Below the pieces are notes generated by a model. It saw nothing but the letters and a program-made list of their open reading frames with translations, had not been told where the DNA came from and did not search any database. The translations under genes were made by a program, and so were the position numbers. Shown piece after piece: positions 43,375 through 51,511 of a stretch of DNA of 64,000 bases; the stretch's first letter is position 1; every line of letters starts with the position of its first letter. The stretch is from Hahnella lacustris (lineage in GTDB: Bacteria > Pseudomonadota > Gammaproteobacteria > Burkholderiales > Burkholderiaceae_A). The stretch is taken from contig OZ239148.1 of NCBI GenBank assembly GCA_965194655.1, positions 1,054,001-1,118,000 of the forward strand, written 5' to 3'.

Positions 43375-44691
43375 TTAAGTGCCGAAGTAACGAAGCAGGT
43401 CGCTGGCCAAGGCCAGACCCGTGAGCGAGAGGATGGCAGCAAGGCCGACCTGCTGACCCATACGCTGCGCGCCTTCTGAAAGCGGACGCCCCCTCACAAA
43501 CTCGATCGCATAATACAGGAGGTGTCCACCATCGAGCATGGGCACCGGCAGTAGATTCAGAATGCCAATGCTCACACTGACGAGTGCGAGGAAACCCAGA
43601 AAGGCCACAGCCCCCCGATCTGCGCTCTGACCTGCCGCATCTGCAATGGTGGCTGGGCCACTGAGCTGCCTCCAGGACAGATCGCCCGTCAGCATCCGGC
43701 CCAGTGCCTTGAGCGAGAGACTCGCCATATCGATGGTTCTGGACATGCCCTCTACAAAGGCGTCGAAAGGGCCCTGCTCGATTCGAACGGTTTGAACCAG
43801 AGGAGCCAAGCCGAGGCCAATGCGAACCTGCCCATCAGGACCAACGACGGGAATGAGGCTCACCCTGCGCGCACTTCCCGGCTCTTCCTGCAGGGCGCTA
43901 CCAGGGGCCACCGAAACCAAGTCCAGAACCACTGGCTGGCCGCCGGCCTGCCGAACGGCTTGAATGAGCGCTGCGGGCTGTTCCAGGGGGATTCCATTGA
44001 GACCCAGCAGCGCCTGCCCGGCTTGAATACCAGCCTGCTCTGCGGGAGATCCCACGAGCACTTGGGTGACACGCACCGCCATGGATTGCAGCTGGATGCC
44101 TGAGCGCTGGAGGGTGTCCTCCGGACCTGCATGGGATTGAGTCCGATCCTGAGGCACTTGAAGCGAGACCGTTCGAGGGCTCCCCCCCCGATCCTGTACC
44201 GTCAGGTTGACGTTCAGATCACCCTGGGTCACGGCCTCTTTGAGCAGTGCCCAACGGAGCGCTTGGTAGTGGGCGATCGGGGCGTCATTCACTGCCAAGA
44301 CCTCATCGCCAGCCCGAATACCCGCACGTGCAGCGGGTGACTCGAGTGCGGGGGCGGCCAAGATGGCCCGAGGCTCGTCCTTCGGAAGGACAGCCAACAC
44401 ACCATAGGCTGCCATGGCGAACACAAAGTTTGCCAAGGGACCAGCTGAGACGACCCAAGCTCTCGCACCCAGGCTGGATTGATCGATGTTGAGCTTGACA
44501 TATCCGCCCAGTGGCAGGACCGACAGGGCCCACTCACAGCCCCGACGATCCTTGAGCCGCAGCAGAACTCGACCAAACCCAATCGAGAATCGCTCTACAT
44601 GGACACCCACGGACCGCGCCGCCAGGTAGTGGCCCATTTCGTGAATGAACACGAGGAGGCCCACCGCCAATAAAAACCAGAGCATCATCAT
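43375..44691 (-). CDS. rseP: site-2 intramembrane zinc protease RseP
   Basis: Inner-membrane protease that cleaves anti-sigma RseA in the envelope stress response and also clears remnant signal peptides. HEMGH (H17, E18, H21) in the first transmembrane helix binds zinc. Two PDZ domains occupy the periplasmic part (AARAGIRAGDEVLAVND and PAEQAGIQAGQALLGLNG). NLLPVPMLDGGHLLYY supplies the third ligand Asp. Length is 438 residues. It sits between dxr and bamA, linking the protease to the assembly machine whose failure it senses. Confidence 0.95.
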   Translation of the reverse strand: MMMLWFLLAVGLLVFIHEMGHYLAARSVGVHVERFSIGFGRVLLRLKDRRGCEWALSVLPLGGYVKLNIDQSSLGARAWVVSAGPLANFVFAMAAYGVLAVLPKDEPRAILAAPALESPAARAGIRAGDEVLAVNDAPIAHYQALRWALLKEAVTQGDLNVNLTVQDRGGSPRTVSLQVPQDRTQSHAGPEDTLQRSGIQLQSMAVRVTQVLVGSPAEQAGIQAGQALLGLNGIPLEQPAALIQAVRQAGGQPVVLDLVSVAPGSALQEEPGSARRVSLIPVVGPDGQVRIGLGLAPLVQTVRIEQGPFDAFVEGMSRTIDMASLSLKALGRMLTGDLSWRQLSGPATIADAAGQSADRGAVAFLGFLALVSVSIGILNLLPVPMLDGGHLLYYAIEFVRGRPLSEGAQRMGQQVGLAAILSLTGLALASDLLRYFGT

Positions 44692-44697
44692 CTTGAG

Positions 44698-45903
44698 CTA
44701 GCTTGCCCGGACGCGTTTGCGGATGAGCTCTGCCGCAACTGCGCGGGCCGCTTGATCAATCATGAAGACATCCTCCAGCTGGGTGGGATTCGATAAAGTG
44801 GGAGCCAGCTGACTGACTGTCTCCTCAATGGTTTCGACCATCCCCCCGAAGCTCAGTTCAGTGGCCAGAAAGGACGCTACGCACGCTTCATTGGCTGCAT
44901 TCAGAACGTTGGTGGCAGCCAAGCCCGATTCAAGGCAAGCCCGCGCGAGACGAAGCGCTGGAAATCGAGCAAGGTCGGGCTGTTCGAAATCGAGCTGCTT
45001 GAGCTGAGTCCAGTCAAGCGCATTCACCTGGGTGCTCATGCGAGCGGGCCAGGCCATGGCGTGACCAATCGGGGTGCGCATGTCGGGTGAACCGAGTTGC
45101 GCCAGGGTCGAGCCATCTTCAAATTCAACCATGGAGTGGATGACGCTCTGGGGGTGCACCACCACCTCAATCTGCTCGCTTGGCATCGCGAAGAGCCAAT
45201 GCGCCTCGATCAGCTCAAGGCCTTTGTTCATGAGGGATGCGGAGTCAACAGAGATCTTCTGGCCCATCGACCAGTTGGGGTGCTTCACCGCCTGTGCAGG
45301 GGTGGCGCTGCGAATCTGGTCACCAGTCCAGGTTCTGAATGGCCCTCCAGAAGCCGTCAGCAGCAGCCGCCGGACATGCGGGGGCCGCTCGAAACAGCGG
45401 TAGTTTGTGCCCAAACATTGGAAAATGGCATTGTGCTCACTGTCAACGGGCAACATCACTGCACGGCTTGCCCGGGCCTGAGCTGCCATCAGACCCCCCG
45501 CGCACACCAGGGCCTCCTTGTTGGCAAGCAGGACTGTTTGTCCACATGAGACTGCTGCCCAGACCGAACGAAGGCCAGCCACGCCCACAATCCCCGCGAC
45601 AACCTGCTGCGGCCCCTCCCCCACAGCGAGGCTGCAGAGCCCCTCCTCGCCCTCGAGGACCTCAAGCCGTCGGAGCTCGAGGTCTGAATGCTGCCGAAGA
45701 CGCTCCCGAAGCTGAGCAGCGCCCGTTGGGGACGCCATCGCCAAGACCTGGGGACGAAATCGCTCAGCAAGCCTGAGGAGCCCATCTACGTCGCCATTGG
45801 CGCTCAGCCCATAGACTCGATAAGAGTCGGGGTGCTGCGCAATCAGATTCAGCGTGCTTTCACCAATGGAGCCAGTCGCTCCGAGTACGGTTATGGTCTG
45901 CAT
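44698..45903 (-). CDS. dxr: 1-deoxy-D-xylulose 5-phosphate reductoisomerase
   Basis: NADPH-dependent second enzyme of the MEP isoprenoid pathway, here making precursors used by the adjacent uppS. The N-terminal cofactor loop is VLGATGSIGESTLN. Further motifs: LLANKEALVCAGGLM; LPVDSEHNAIFQCL with metal and substrate contacts; TASGGPFR; and the His-rich KHPNWSMGQKISVDSA. The ATG at 45903 gives 401 residues; the upstream extension to 46023 lies in cdsA and is rejected. It begins 28 bp after the cdsA stop. Confidence 0.96.
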   Translation of the reverse strand: MQTITVLGATGSIGESTLNLIAQHPDSYRVYGLSANGDVDGLLRLAERFRPQVLAMASPTGAAQLRERLRQHSDLELRRLEVLEGEEGLCSLAVGEGPQQVVAGIVGVAGLRSVWAAVSCGQTVLLANKEALVCAGGLMAAQARASRAVMLPVDSEHNAIFQCLGTNYRCFERPPHVRRLLLTASGGPFRTWTGDQIRSATPAQAVKHPNWSMGQKISVDSASLMNKGLELIEAHWLFAMPSEQIEVVVHPQSVIHSMVEFEDGSTLAQLGSPDMRTPIGHAMAWPARMSTQVNALDWTQLKQLDFEQPDLARFPALRLARACLESGLAATNVLNAANEACVASFLATELSFGGMVETIEETVSQLAPTLSNPTQLEDVFMIDQAARAVAAELIRKRVRAS

Positions 45904-45931
45904 GAGCCCTCCCTCGTGCACATGTCGGGGG

Positions 45932-46762
45932 CTAATAGCCGCCCGTATCTGCCCACCATAATGCCAGCAGGGCCAAGGGCAGAACTGCGAGAAGGGCATC
46001 GATGCGATCGAAAACCCCGCCATGCCCTGGCAACAGTCGCCCAGAGTCCTTGACGCCGGCCTGGCGCTTGAGCAGCGACTGATGAAGGTCTGCCCAGACG
46101 GCCACCAGGGTCATGAGGAGGGTGGCTGCAAAAAGCCCCACCCATCCGGTATTCCAGCTCAGCGTGTGCGGCCAGCTGTCTGGCCAATACAGAGTCGCCG
46201 ACACGGCATAGACGAGATTCAAAACCACTGCTCCGACCACGCCGGCCCACGTCTTCCCCGGACTGATGGACGGAGCGAGTTTGCTGCGGCCGAAGGCCCT
46301 GCCCGAGAAGTAGGCACCCGTATCGGCGATCCAGACCAGCAACAGCACGGAGAGAAGGAACCCGAGTCCCTGCAGCCTCGCCTCCCAGAGGCTCACGAAC
46401 GCTGCGAGGCAAGCCAATAGAGCAAACGCGAGCCCAACCCAACCCCGAGGGGTACTCACTCGACTGATGCGCCACGGCACCCAGAAGAGCCAAAGGATGG
46501 CAGCTGGAATGCACAGCCAAGGAAGGAGATCGGAGGGGAGCATCCAGCCATCCAAGAGCCAAACCAGGCCCCCAACGGCCAAAGCGACAGGAGCCGCCCA
46601 CTCGGCCCCACTGGGCAATGTAAGCAGCTGGGACCATTCCTTGAGGCACCAGACACAAATCACCAGACACCCGGCGGCGAAGCCCAGAGGACTGGACCAG
46701 AGCGCCCAGGGGATCAGTACACCGAGAAGGACAACCGCTGTAATGACGCGGGTAATCAGCAT
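45932..46762 (-). CDS. cdsA: phosphatidate cytidylyltransferase
   Basis: Integral membrane enzyme making CDP-diacylglycerol for all phospholipids. Eight or so hydrophobic helices can be seen, for example VITAVVLLGVLIPWALW and LGFLLSVLLLVWIADTGAYF. The family signature near the C-terminus is LKRQAGVKDSGRLLPGHGG followed by VFDRIDALLAVLP. Length is 276 residues. The start overlaps the uppS 3' end by 7 bp. Confidence 0.94.
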   Translation of the reverse strand: MLITRVITAVVLLGVLIPWALWSSPLGFAAGCLVICVWCLKEWSQLLTLPSGAEWAAPVALAVGGLVWLLDGWMLPSDLLPWLCIPAAILWLFWVPWRISRVSTPRGWVGLAFALLACLAAFVSLWEARLQGLGFLLSVLLLVWIADTGAYFSGRAFGRSKLAPSISPGKTWAGVVGAVVLNLVYAVSATLYWPDSWPHTLSWNTGWVGLFAATLLMTLVAVWADLHQSLLKRQAGVKDSGRLLPGHGGVFDRIDALLAVLPLALLALWWADTGGY

Positions 46763-47535
46763 GTACGGGCGGCGACACGGGCCTGCCCTGGTGCACGCCC
46801 AAAGCGCCGTTCGCGGCCACGATAGGCCTCAAGGGCCTGCTCAAACTGAGCTTCACCGAATTCAGGCCAAAGGCAGTCGGTGAAGTAGAACTCGGTATAC
46901 GCCAACTGCCAGAGCATAAAATTGCTGATACGAGTCTCTCCGCCCGTGCGAATGAAGAGATCCGGCTCGGGGAGATCAGACAGTGCGAGATACGGAGACA
47001 GATGTTCCTCGGTGATGGCCCGACCGACTTGAGCAAGCTCGGGCTGCTCATCGAGCATTCGGCGCATGGCTGCGAGCAGGTCCCATCGGCCACCATAGTT
47101 GACGGCTACCGACAGCACGAGCCCCGTGTTGTTGGCGGTCTTGGCCTGAGCAGCATCGATGGCATCTCGCAGCTTCTGGCTGAATGCGGTGAGGTCGCCC
47201 ACGACCCTCAATTGCACATTGGCCGCATGCAGAGAGCGCACTTCTCGCTGAAGCGCCCGAAGAAAAAGGCTCATGAGAAAGCTCACCTCTTCCTCGGGCC
47301 GGCGCCAATTCTCAGAACTGAAGGCGAAGACGCTGAGCGCCTCAATGCCGCGCTTGGCACAGGCCTCCACCACTGACCTCAGTGCCGCCACGCCCCGCTC
47401 GTGCCCGGCCATGCGGGGCAGCATTCGGCTGGTGGCCCACCGGCCATTGCCATCCATGATGACGGCGACGTGCCTGGGCATGTCGCCCACCTCGGGTACG
47501 ACCAGTGTCGAACTCTGAACTCGGGAACGAGACAT
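46756..47535 (-). CDS. uppS: undecaprenyl diphosphate synthase (cis-prenyltransferase)
   Basis: Builds the C55 carrier lipid for peptidoglycan and O-antigen. The catalytic Asp D28 lies in VAVIMDGNGRWA; FAFSSENWRRP, NYGGRWDLL and DLFIRTGGETRISNFMLWQ are further family motifs. Length is 259 residues, with an N-terminal extension of about 18 residues compared with E. coli. It begins 7 bp after frr and overlaps cdsA at its end. Confidence 0.96.
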   Translation of the reverse strand: MSRSRVQSSTLVVPEVGDMPRHVAVIMDGNGRWATSRMLPRMAGHERGVAALRSVVEACAKRGIEALSVFAFSSENWRRPEEEVSFLMSLFLRALQREVRSLHAANVQLRVVGDLTAFSQKLRDAIDAAQAKTANNTGLVLSVAVNYGGRWDLLAAMRRMLDEQPELAQVGRAITEEHLSPYLALSDLPEPDLFIRTGGETRISNFMLWQLAYTEFYFTDCLWPEFGEAQFEQALEAYRGRERRFGRAPGQARVAARTC

Positions 47536-47542
47536 GTCCGGC

Positions 47543-48103
47543 CTACACCGTCATGATTTCGGATTCTTTTTGGGTCACGATCTTATCGATCTCGGCCACG
47601 AAACGATCCGTGAGCTTTTGGATGTCTTCCTGGGCGCGACGCTCATCGTCCTCTGAGATGAGCTTGTCTTTCACCCCTTTTTTAAGCTGCTCGTTGGCGT
47701 CTCTGCGGATATTTCTGATGGCGACCTTTGCCTCCTCCCCTTCGGACTTCACCACTTTCGTGAGCTCCTTACGTCGCTCTTCAGTGAGTGGGGGCATGGG
47801 CACACGAATGAGATCTCCGCTGTTGGCAGGATTCAACCCCAGATCGGACTCACGAATGGCCTTCTCGACCACGGCGACCATTTTCTTTTCCCATGGCGCG
47901 ACACCAATGGTTCGCGCATCGATCAGGGTCAGGTTGGCGACCTGAGAGAGAGGCGTTGGACTGCCGTAGTAGTCGACCTCAATATTCTCGAGCAGACCCG
48001 GATGGGCGCGCCCAGTTCGAATTTTGGAGAGATTGGTCTTTAGGGACTCCAGGCTGCGAGCCATCTTCTGGTCGGCGCCTTGCTTCACTTCTTGCGGATT
48101 CAT
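47543..48103 (-). CDS. frr: ribosome recycling factor
   Basis: Splits post-termination ribosomes together with EF-G. The standard 186-residue length and the segments LSKIRTGRAHPGLLENIEVD, YGSPTPLSQVANL, DLGLNPANSGDLIRVPMPPL and the C-terminal helix domain match RRF. It starts with MNPQEVKQGADQKM from the ATG at 48103, preceded by GAGGAGAAG. It follows pyrH by 25 bp in the rpsB-tsf-pyrH-frr order. Confidence 0.97.
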   Translation of the reverse strand: MNPQEVKQGADQKMARSLESLKTNLSKIRTGRAHPGLLENIEVDYYGSPTPLSQVANLTLIDARTIGVAPWEKKMVAVVEKAIRESDLGLNPANSGDLIRVPMPPLTEERRKELTKVVKSEGEEAKVAIRNIRRDANEQLKKGVKDKLISEDDERRAQEDIQKLTDRFVAEIDKIVTQKESEIMTV

Positions 48104-48128
48104 TCAGTCTTCTCCTCTTCAACGCAGT

Positions 48129-48845
48129 CTACACATGAACCAGGGTGCCCTCAGGCTCCCCGCGGACGGCGGACAATAAGGCCCCAGGCTTGAACACGCT
48201 TAACACCCGAATGGGGAGTCTTTGATCTCGACAGAGCGCAAAGGCTGTTGCGTCCATCACCTTGAGGTTACGAGAAATCGCTTCGTCGAAGCTCACTTGA
48301 TCATAGCGCGTGGCTTGAGGATCTTTGGCTGGATCGGCCGTGTAAATGCCATCGACCTTGGTGGCCTTCAGCACCACCTCAGCACCAATCTCGGCCCCCC
48401 GCAGTGCAGCGGCGGTATCGGTGGTGAAGAAGGGGTTACCTGTGCCCGCTGCGAAAATGACGATCTTGCCCTCTTCGAGGTAGCGGATGGCCTTCGGGCG
48501 AATGTAAGGCTCCACAACCTGGTCAATCCGCAGCGCAGACTGCACCCGAGCCTGGAGACCTTTTTGGCGGATGGCGTCCTGTAGTGCGAGCGCATTCATC
48601 ACGGTCGCAATCATGCCCATGTAATCGGCGGTGGCACGGTCCATGCCCGTGGAGCCCAGCGCGACGCCACGAAAAATATTGCCGCCCCCGATCACCACAG
48701 CCAGCTGCGTACCAAACGCAGTGACCTGGGCAAGCTCTTCCACGATGCGATCGAGCGTGCCCTTATCAATGCCGTAGGCCGTATCCCCCATGAGGGCTTC
48801 ACCAGAGAGCTTCAGCAAAACACGGCGAAAAGGCTGAGCAGACAT
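48129..48845 (-). CDS. pyrH: uridylate kinase
   Basis: Amino-acid-kinase-fold UMP kinase that makes UDP and is regulated by GTP and UTP. Motifs: RVLLKLSGEALMG at the N-terminus; VIGGGNIFRG; DYMGMIATVMNALAL for UMP and hexamer contacts; and AAGTGNPFFTTDTAAALRG. Length is 238 residues, matching the bacterial enzyme. It lies 28 bp after tsf. Confidence 0.97.
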   Translation of the reverse strand: MSAQPFRRVLLKLSGEALMGDTAYGIDKGTLDRIVEELAQVTAFGTQLAVVIGGGNIFRGVALGSTGMDRATADYMGMIATVMNALALQDAIRQKGLQARVQSALRIDQVVEPYIRPKAIRYLEEGKIVIFAAGTGNPFFTTDTAAALRGAEIGAEVVLKATKVDGIYTADPAKDPQATRYDQVSFDEAISRNLKVMDATAFALCRDQRLPIRVLSVFKPGALLSAVRGEPEGTLVHV

Positions 48846-48873
48846 GAGAACTCCTGAATGAGGGATGGATGCT

Positions 48874-49755
48874 TTAAGCGCCGCGGGCTGCTGCTGCGAC
48901 CTCTGCTGCGAAATCAGTCACCTTCTTCTCGATGCCCTCGCCCACGATGTAGAGAGTGAAGCCATGAATCTGCGCTCCCTTAGCCTTGAGGAGCTGCTCG
49001 ATGGTCTGCTTGCCATCTTCTGCCTTCACAAAGACCTGACCCAGCAGGGTGACGTCCTTGAGAAACTTTGCAACGGCGCCATCCACCATCTTCGCAACGA
49101 TATCGGCGGGCTTGCCAGACTCGGCTGCCTTCTCTGCCGCGACACGCTTCTCTGACTCGATGAGGGCTGCATCGACGCCACTGGAGTCAAGAGACTTGGG
49201 CTTCGAGGCGGCAATGTGCATGGCCAGGTCACGGCCAAGCTGCTCGTCACCACCTTGGAGATCGAGCAACACGCCAATCTTGGAGCCGCCATGAATGTAG
49301 CTGGAGAACTGGCCCTTTGCGGTCTGCTTCACAAAGCGACGCAGGGTCATGTTTTCGCCGATTTTGCCCACCAAAGCAGCCCGTACGGACTCCACAGTGC
49401 CGTCGCCAAGGGCCAGAGCGGAGACCTCATCGACGCTGGTGACCGCATGCTTCAGGATGAGGCGTGCAACGTTGTCTGCAAAAGCCAGGAAGTCGTCGTT
49501 CTTGGCGACGAAATCGGTCTCGCAGTTGATTTCCAGCATAACGCCTTGGTTGCCCTCGATGGCAATGGCCACAATGCCCTCAGCCGCGATGCGCGTGGCA
49601 GCCTTTGAGGCCTTGGAACCCAGCCGAACGCGCAGGATTTCCTCAGCTTTGGTCATGTCTCCGTCGGCTTCGGTCAGGGCCTTCTTACATTCCATCATGG
49701 GTGCGTCGGTCTTTTCACGCAGCTCCTTGACCATTCCAGCGGTGATCTCAGGCAT
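48874..49755 (-). CDS. tsf: elongation factor Ts
   Basis: Nucleotide exchange factor for EF-Tu. The N-terminal UBA-like domain contains REKTDAPMMECKKALTEADG. Core segments are LEINCETDFVAKNDDF and VAALIESEKRVAAEKA-type helices. The ATG at 49755 (MPEITAGMVKELRE) gives 293 residues; a TTG at 49767 adds four residues but is less likely given the family N-terminus. It is separated from rpsB by a hairpin with a U-run. Confidence 0.96.
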   Translation of the reverse strand: MPEITAGMVKELREKTDAPMMECKKALTEADGDMTKAEEILRVRLGSKASKAATRIAAEGIVAIAIEGNQGVMLEINCETDFVAKNDDFLAFADNVARLILKHAVTSVDEVSALALGDGTVESVRAALVGKIGENMTLRRFVKQTAKGQFSSYIHGGSKIGVLLDLQGGDEQLGRDLAMHIAASKPKSLDSSGVDAALIESEKRVAAEKAAESGKPADIVAKMVDGAVAKFLKDVTLLGQVFVKAEDGKQTIEQLLKAKGAQIHGFTLYIVGEGIEKKVTDFAAEVAAAARGA

Positions 49756-49777
49756 CTTCTTCTCCAATGTTCAGTTT

Positions 49778-49802
49778 AAAAAAAAGGGGCCGGTGAGCCC
49801 CT
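49778..49802 (-). terminator. terminator/attenuator between rpsB and tsf
   Basis: On the minus strand AGGGGC and GCCCCT pair (stem 49785-49802, loop of six bases) and a run of eight Ts follows. It looks like an intrinsic terminator, yet tsf and the rest of the operon lie beyond it, so partial termination, lowering tsf relative to rpsB, is likely. Confidence 0.7.
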
Positions 49803-49823
49803 CGTGATGCAGTGGGGACTCGG

Positions 49824-50579
49824 TTATGCCGAGGCCTCCTCGTTGACTTCTACAAACTCTTCAGACTCCTGGACCGCAGCAACCACGTCGGCGACTGCAT
49901 CGTGACGTCCCTCCAGGATGGCATCGGCGACCGCCCGAGCGTACAAGCGAACCGCACGGCTGGCATCGTCGTTGCCAGGAATGACGTAATCCACGCCTTC
50001 GGGGGAGTGATTGGTGTCGACCACGCCGACCACGGGAATGCCCAGCTTGTTGGCTTCCTGAATGGCAATCTTGTGATAGCCCACGTCAACCACAAACAGG
50101 GCGTCGGGCAGGCCAGCCATGTCCTTGATGCCACCGAGGGTCTTGTTGAGCTTCTCGAGCTCACGGCTGTGCGAGAGCGCCTCTTTCTTGGACATACGCT
50201 CCAGGCCACCATCCTCTGCCAAGGCCTCCATATCTTTCAGGCGCTTGATGGAGGTTTTGACAGTCTTGAAGTTGGTGAGCATTCCGCCTAACCAGCGCTG
50301 ATCCACGTAGGGCATACCCGCGCGAGTGGCTTCTTCTTGAATGATCTCGCGGGAGGACCGCTTGGTGCCCACGAACATGATGCTGCCTCGACGCGAGGAC
50401 AACTGACGCACGAACTTGATGGCGTCCGTCATGTTAGCCACAGTGGCCTCAAGGTTGATGATGTGAATCTTGTTGCGATGGCCGAAAATGAAGGGGGCCA
50501 TCTTTGGATTCCAGAAACGGGTTTGGTGTCCGAAATGGACTCCAGCTTCCAACATTTCACGCATTGATACTGACGACAT
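49824..50579 (-). CDS. rpsB: 30S ribosomal protein S2
   Basis: Small-subunit protein bound late in assembly at the head-body junction. Family motifs: MREMLEAGVHFGHQTRFWNP near the start; MAPFIFGHRNKIHIINLE; and NYVIPGNDDASRAVRLY-like NDDASRAVRLYARAVADA near the end. The ATG at 50579 with GGAGAAAACCC ahead gives 251 residues; a longer reading from 50639 would run through the untranslated leader. It heads the sixteen-gene minus-strand block. Confidence 0.96.
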   Translation of the reverse strand: MSSVSMREMLEAGVHFGHQTRFWNPKMAPFIFGHRNKIHIINLEATVANMTDAIKFVRQLSSRRGSIMFVGTKRSSREIIQEEATRAGMPYVDQRWLGGMLTNFKTVKTSIKRLKDMEALAEDGGLERMSKKEALSHSRELEKLNKTLGGIKDMAGLPDALFVVDVGYHKIAIQEANKLGIPVVGVVDTNHSPEGVDYVIPGNDDASRAVRLYARAVADAILEGRHDAVADVVAAVQESEEFVEVNEEASA

Positions 50580-50614
50580 GGGTTTTCTCCAGGCAAGGGT
50601 TGGATCTAACGCTT

Positions 50615-50651
50615 TGCGGCTCGGTGCACGGGGGCACACCCTTGCGCCGCA
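50615..50651 (-). promoter_or_regulatory. two-tier hairpin in the rpsB leader (candidate S2 autoregulation site)
   Basis: Read on the minus strand, TGCGGC (50651-50646) pairs with GCCGCA (50620-50615). Inside this, GGTGTGC (50640-50634) pairs with GTGCACC (50629-50623), with two G-U pairs and a CCCC loop. The element lies between the predicted rpsB promoter and the Shine-Dalgarno sequence. Rpsb is autoregulated through its leader in gammaproteobacteria; a similar role here is inference. Confidence 0.45.
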
Positions 50652-50669
50652 GCGCGTGGCTTAAAAGCG

Positions 50670-50675
50670 TATGAT
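50670..50675 (+). promoter_or_regulatory. possible -10 element of map
   Basis: TATGAT (five of six matches) lies 11 bp before the map ATG. No Shine-Dalgarno sequence is seen before that ATG and no good -35 lies 16-18 bp upstream of the hexamer. If used, the transcript would start within a few bases of the start codon and be nearly leaderless. Confidence 0.3.
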
Positions 50676-50703
50676 TTTAACAATTTATGGCCGTTTCAAT
50701 CAA
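50674..50703 (-). promoter_or_regulatory. candidate sigma-70 promoter of rpsB
   Basis: On the minus strand TTGATT (50703-50698) is followed after 18 bp by TAAAAT (50679-50674), matching four and five of six consensus positions. Transcription would start near 50667, leaving a leader of about 87 bases before rpsB. The -35 lies within the first codons of divergent map. Confidence 0.45.
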
Positions 50704-51481
50704 ATCACCTGAAGACATAGAAGGCATGCGCCTTGCCGGACGCCTCGCCAGCGAGGTTCTGGACTTCATTACCCCCCACGTGAAACCGGGAGTCACAACC
50801 GAGGCGATCGATCGCCTCTGCCACGACTTCATGGTGAATGTGCAGGGGACCATCCCTGCGCCGCTGAACTATTGCCCACCGGGCTACTCGCCGTATCCTA
50901 AATCCATCTGCACCTCAGTGAACCACCAGGTATGCCATGGGGTTCCAGGGTCCAAGCTGCTCAAGAACGGCGACATCCTCAACATCGACATCACGGTCAT
51001 TAAGAATGGCTATCACGGCGACACCAGTCGGATGTTCATGGTCGGCAGCCCTTCCGTGGCGGCCAAGCGCCTGGTTGAGGTGACTCACGAATGTATGTGG
51101 AAGGGCATTGAGCAGGTTGCTCCAGGGAAGACACTGGGCGATATTGGCCATGCCATTCAGAGGCATGCTGAAGGTCACGGGTTCTCGGTGGTCCGTGAAT
51201 TCTGTGGTCATGGGATTGGCAAGGTCTTTCATGAAGACCCTCAGGTCCTTCACTATGGGAAGCCAGGAACGGGAATGAAGCTGGTGCCAGGCATGACCTT
51301 CACCATCGAGCCCATGATCAACGCCGGGCGTGCAGACATTCGGGAGCTGGCAGATGGCTGGACCATTGTGACCAAAGATCACAGCCTCTCGGCCCAATGG
51401 GAGCACACGGTGTTGGTCACTGACGCAGGGTTCTCGGTCCTCACCGTTTCGGAAGGCAGCCCCGATCGCGATCGGGCCTAG
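50687..51481 (+). CDS. map: methionine aminopeptidase type I
   Basis: Removes the initiator Met from nascent proteins. The pita-bread fold metal ligands are visible: Asp residues in NIDITVIKNGYHGDTSRM, His in EFCGHGIGKVFHEDP, Glu in FTIEPMIN and Glu in WEHTVLVTD. VNHQVCHGVPG is the substrate-side His motif. Length is 264 residues from the ATG at 50687, which has no visible Shine-Dalgarno. It is divergent from rpsB, as in many proteobacteria, and followed 30 bp later by glnD. Confidence 0.96.
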   Translation: MAVSIKSPEDIEGMRLAGRLASEVLDFITPHVKPGVTTEAIDRLCHDFMVNVQGTIPAPLNYCPPGYSPYPKSICTSVNHQVCHGVPGSKLLKNGDILNIDITVIKNGYHGDTSRMFMVGSPSVAAKRLVEVTHECMWKGIEQVAPGKTLGDIGHAIQRHAEGHGFSVVREFCGHGIGKVFHEDPQVLHYGKPGTGMKLVPGMTFTIEPMINAGRADIRELADGWTIVTKDHSLSAQWEHTVLVTDAGFSVLTVSEGSPDRDRA

Positions 51482-51511
51482 GCAGCCCTTCCTCTCGCAG
51501 CCTCTCCTTTG

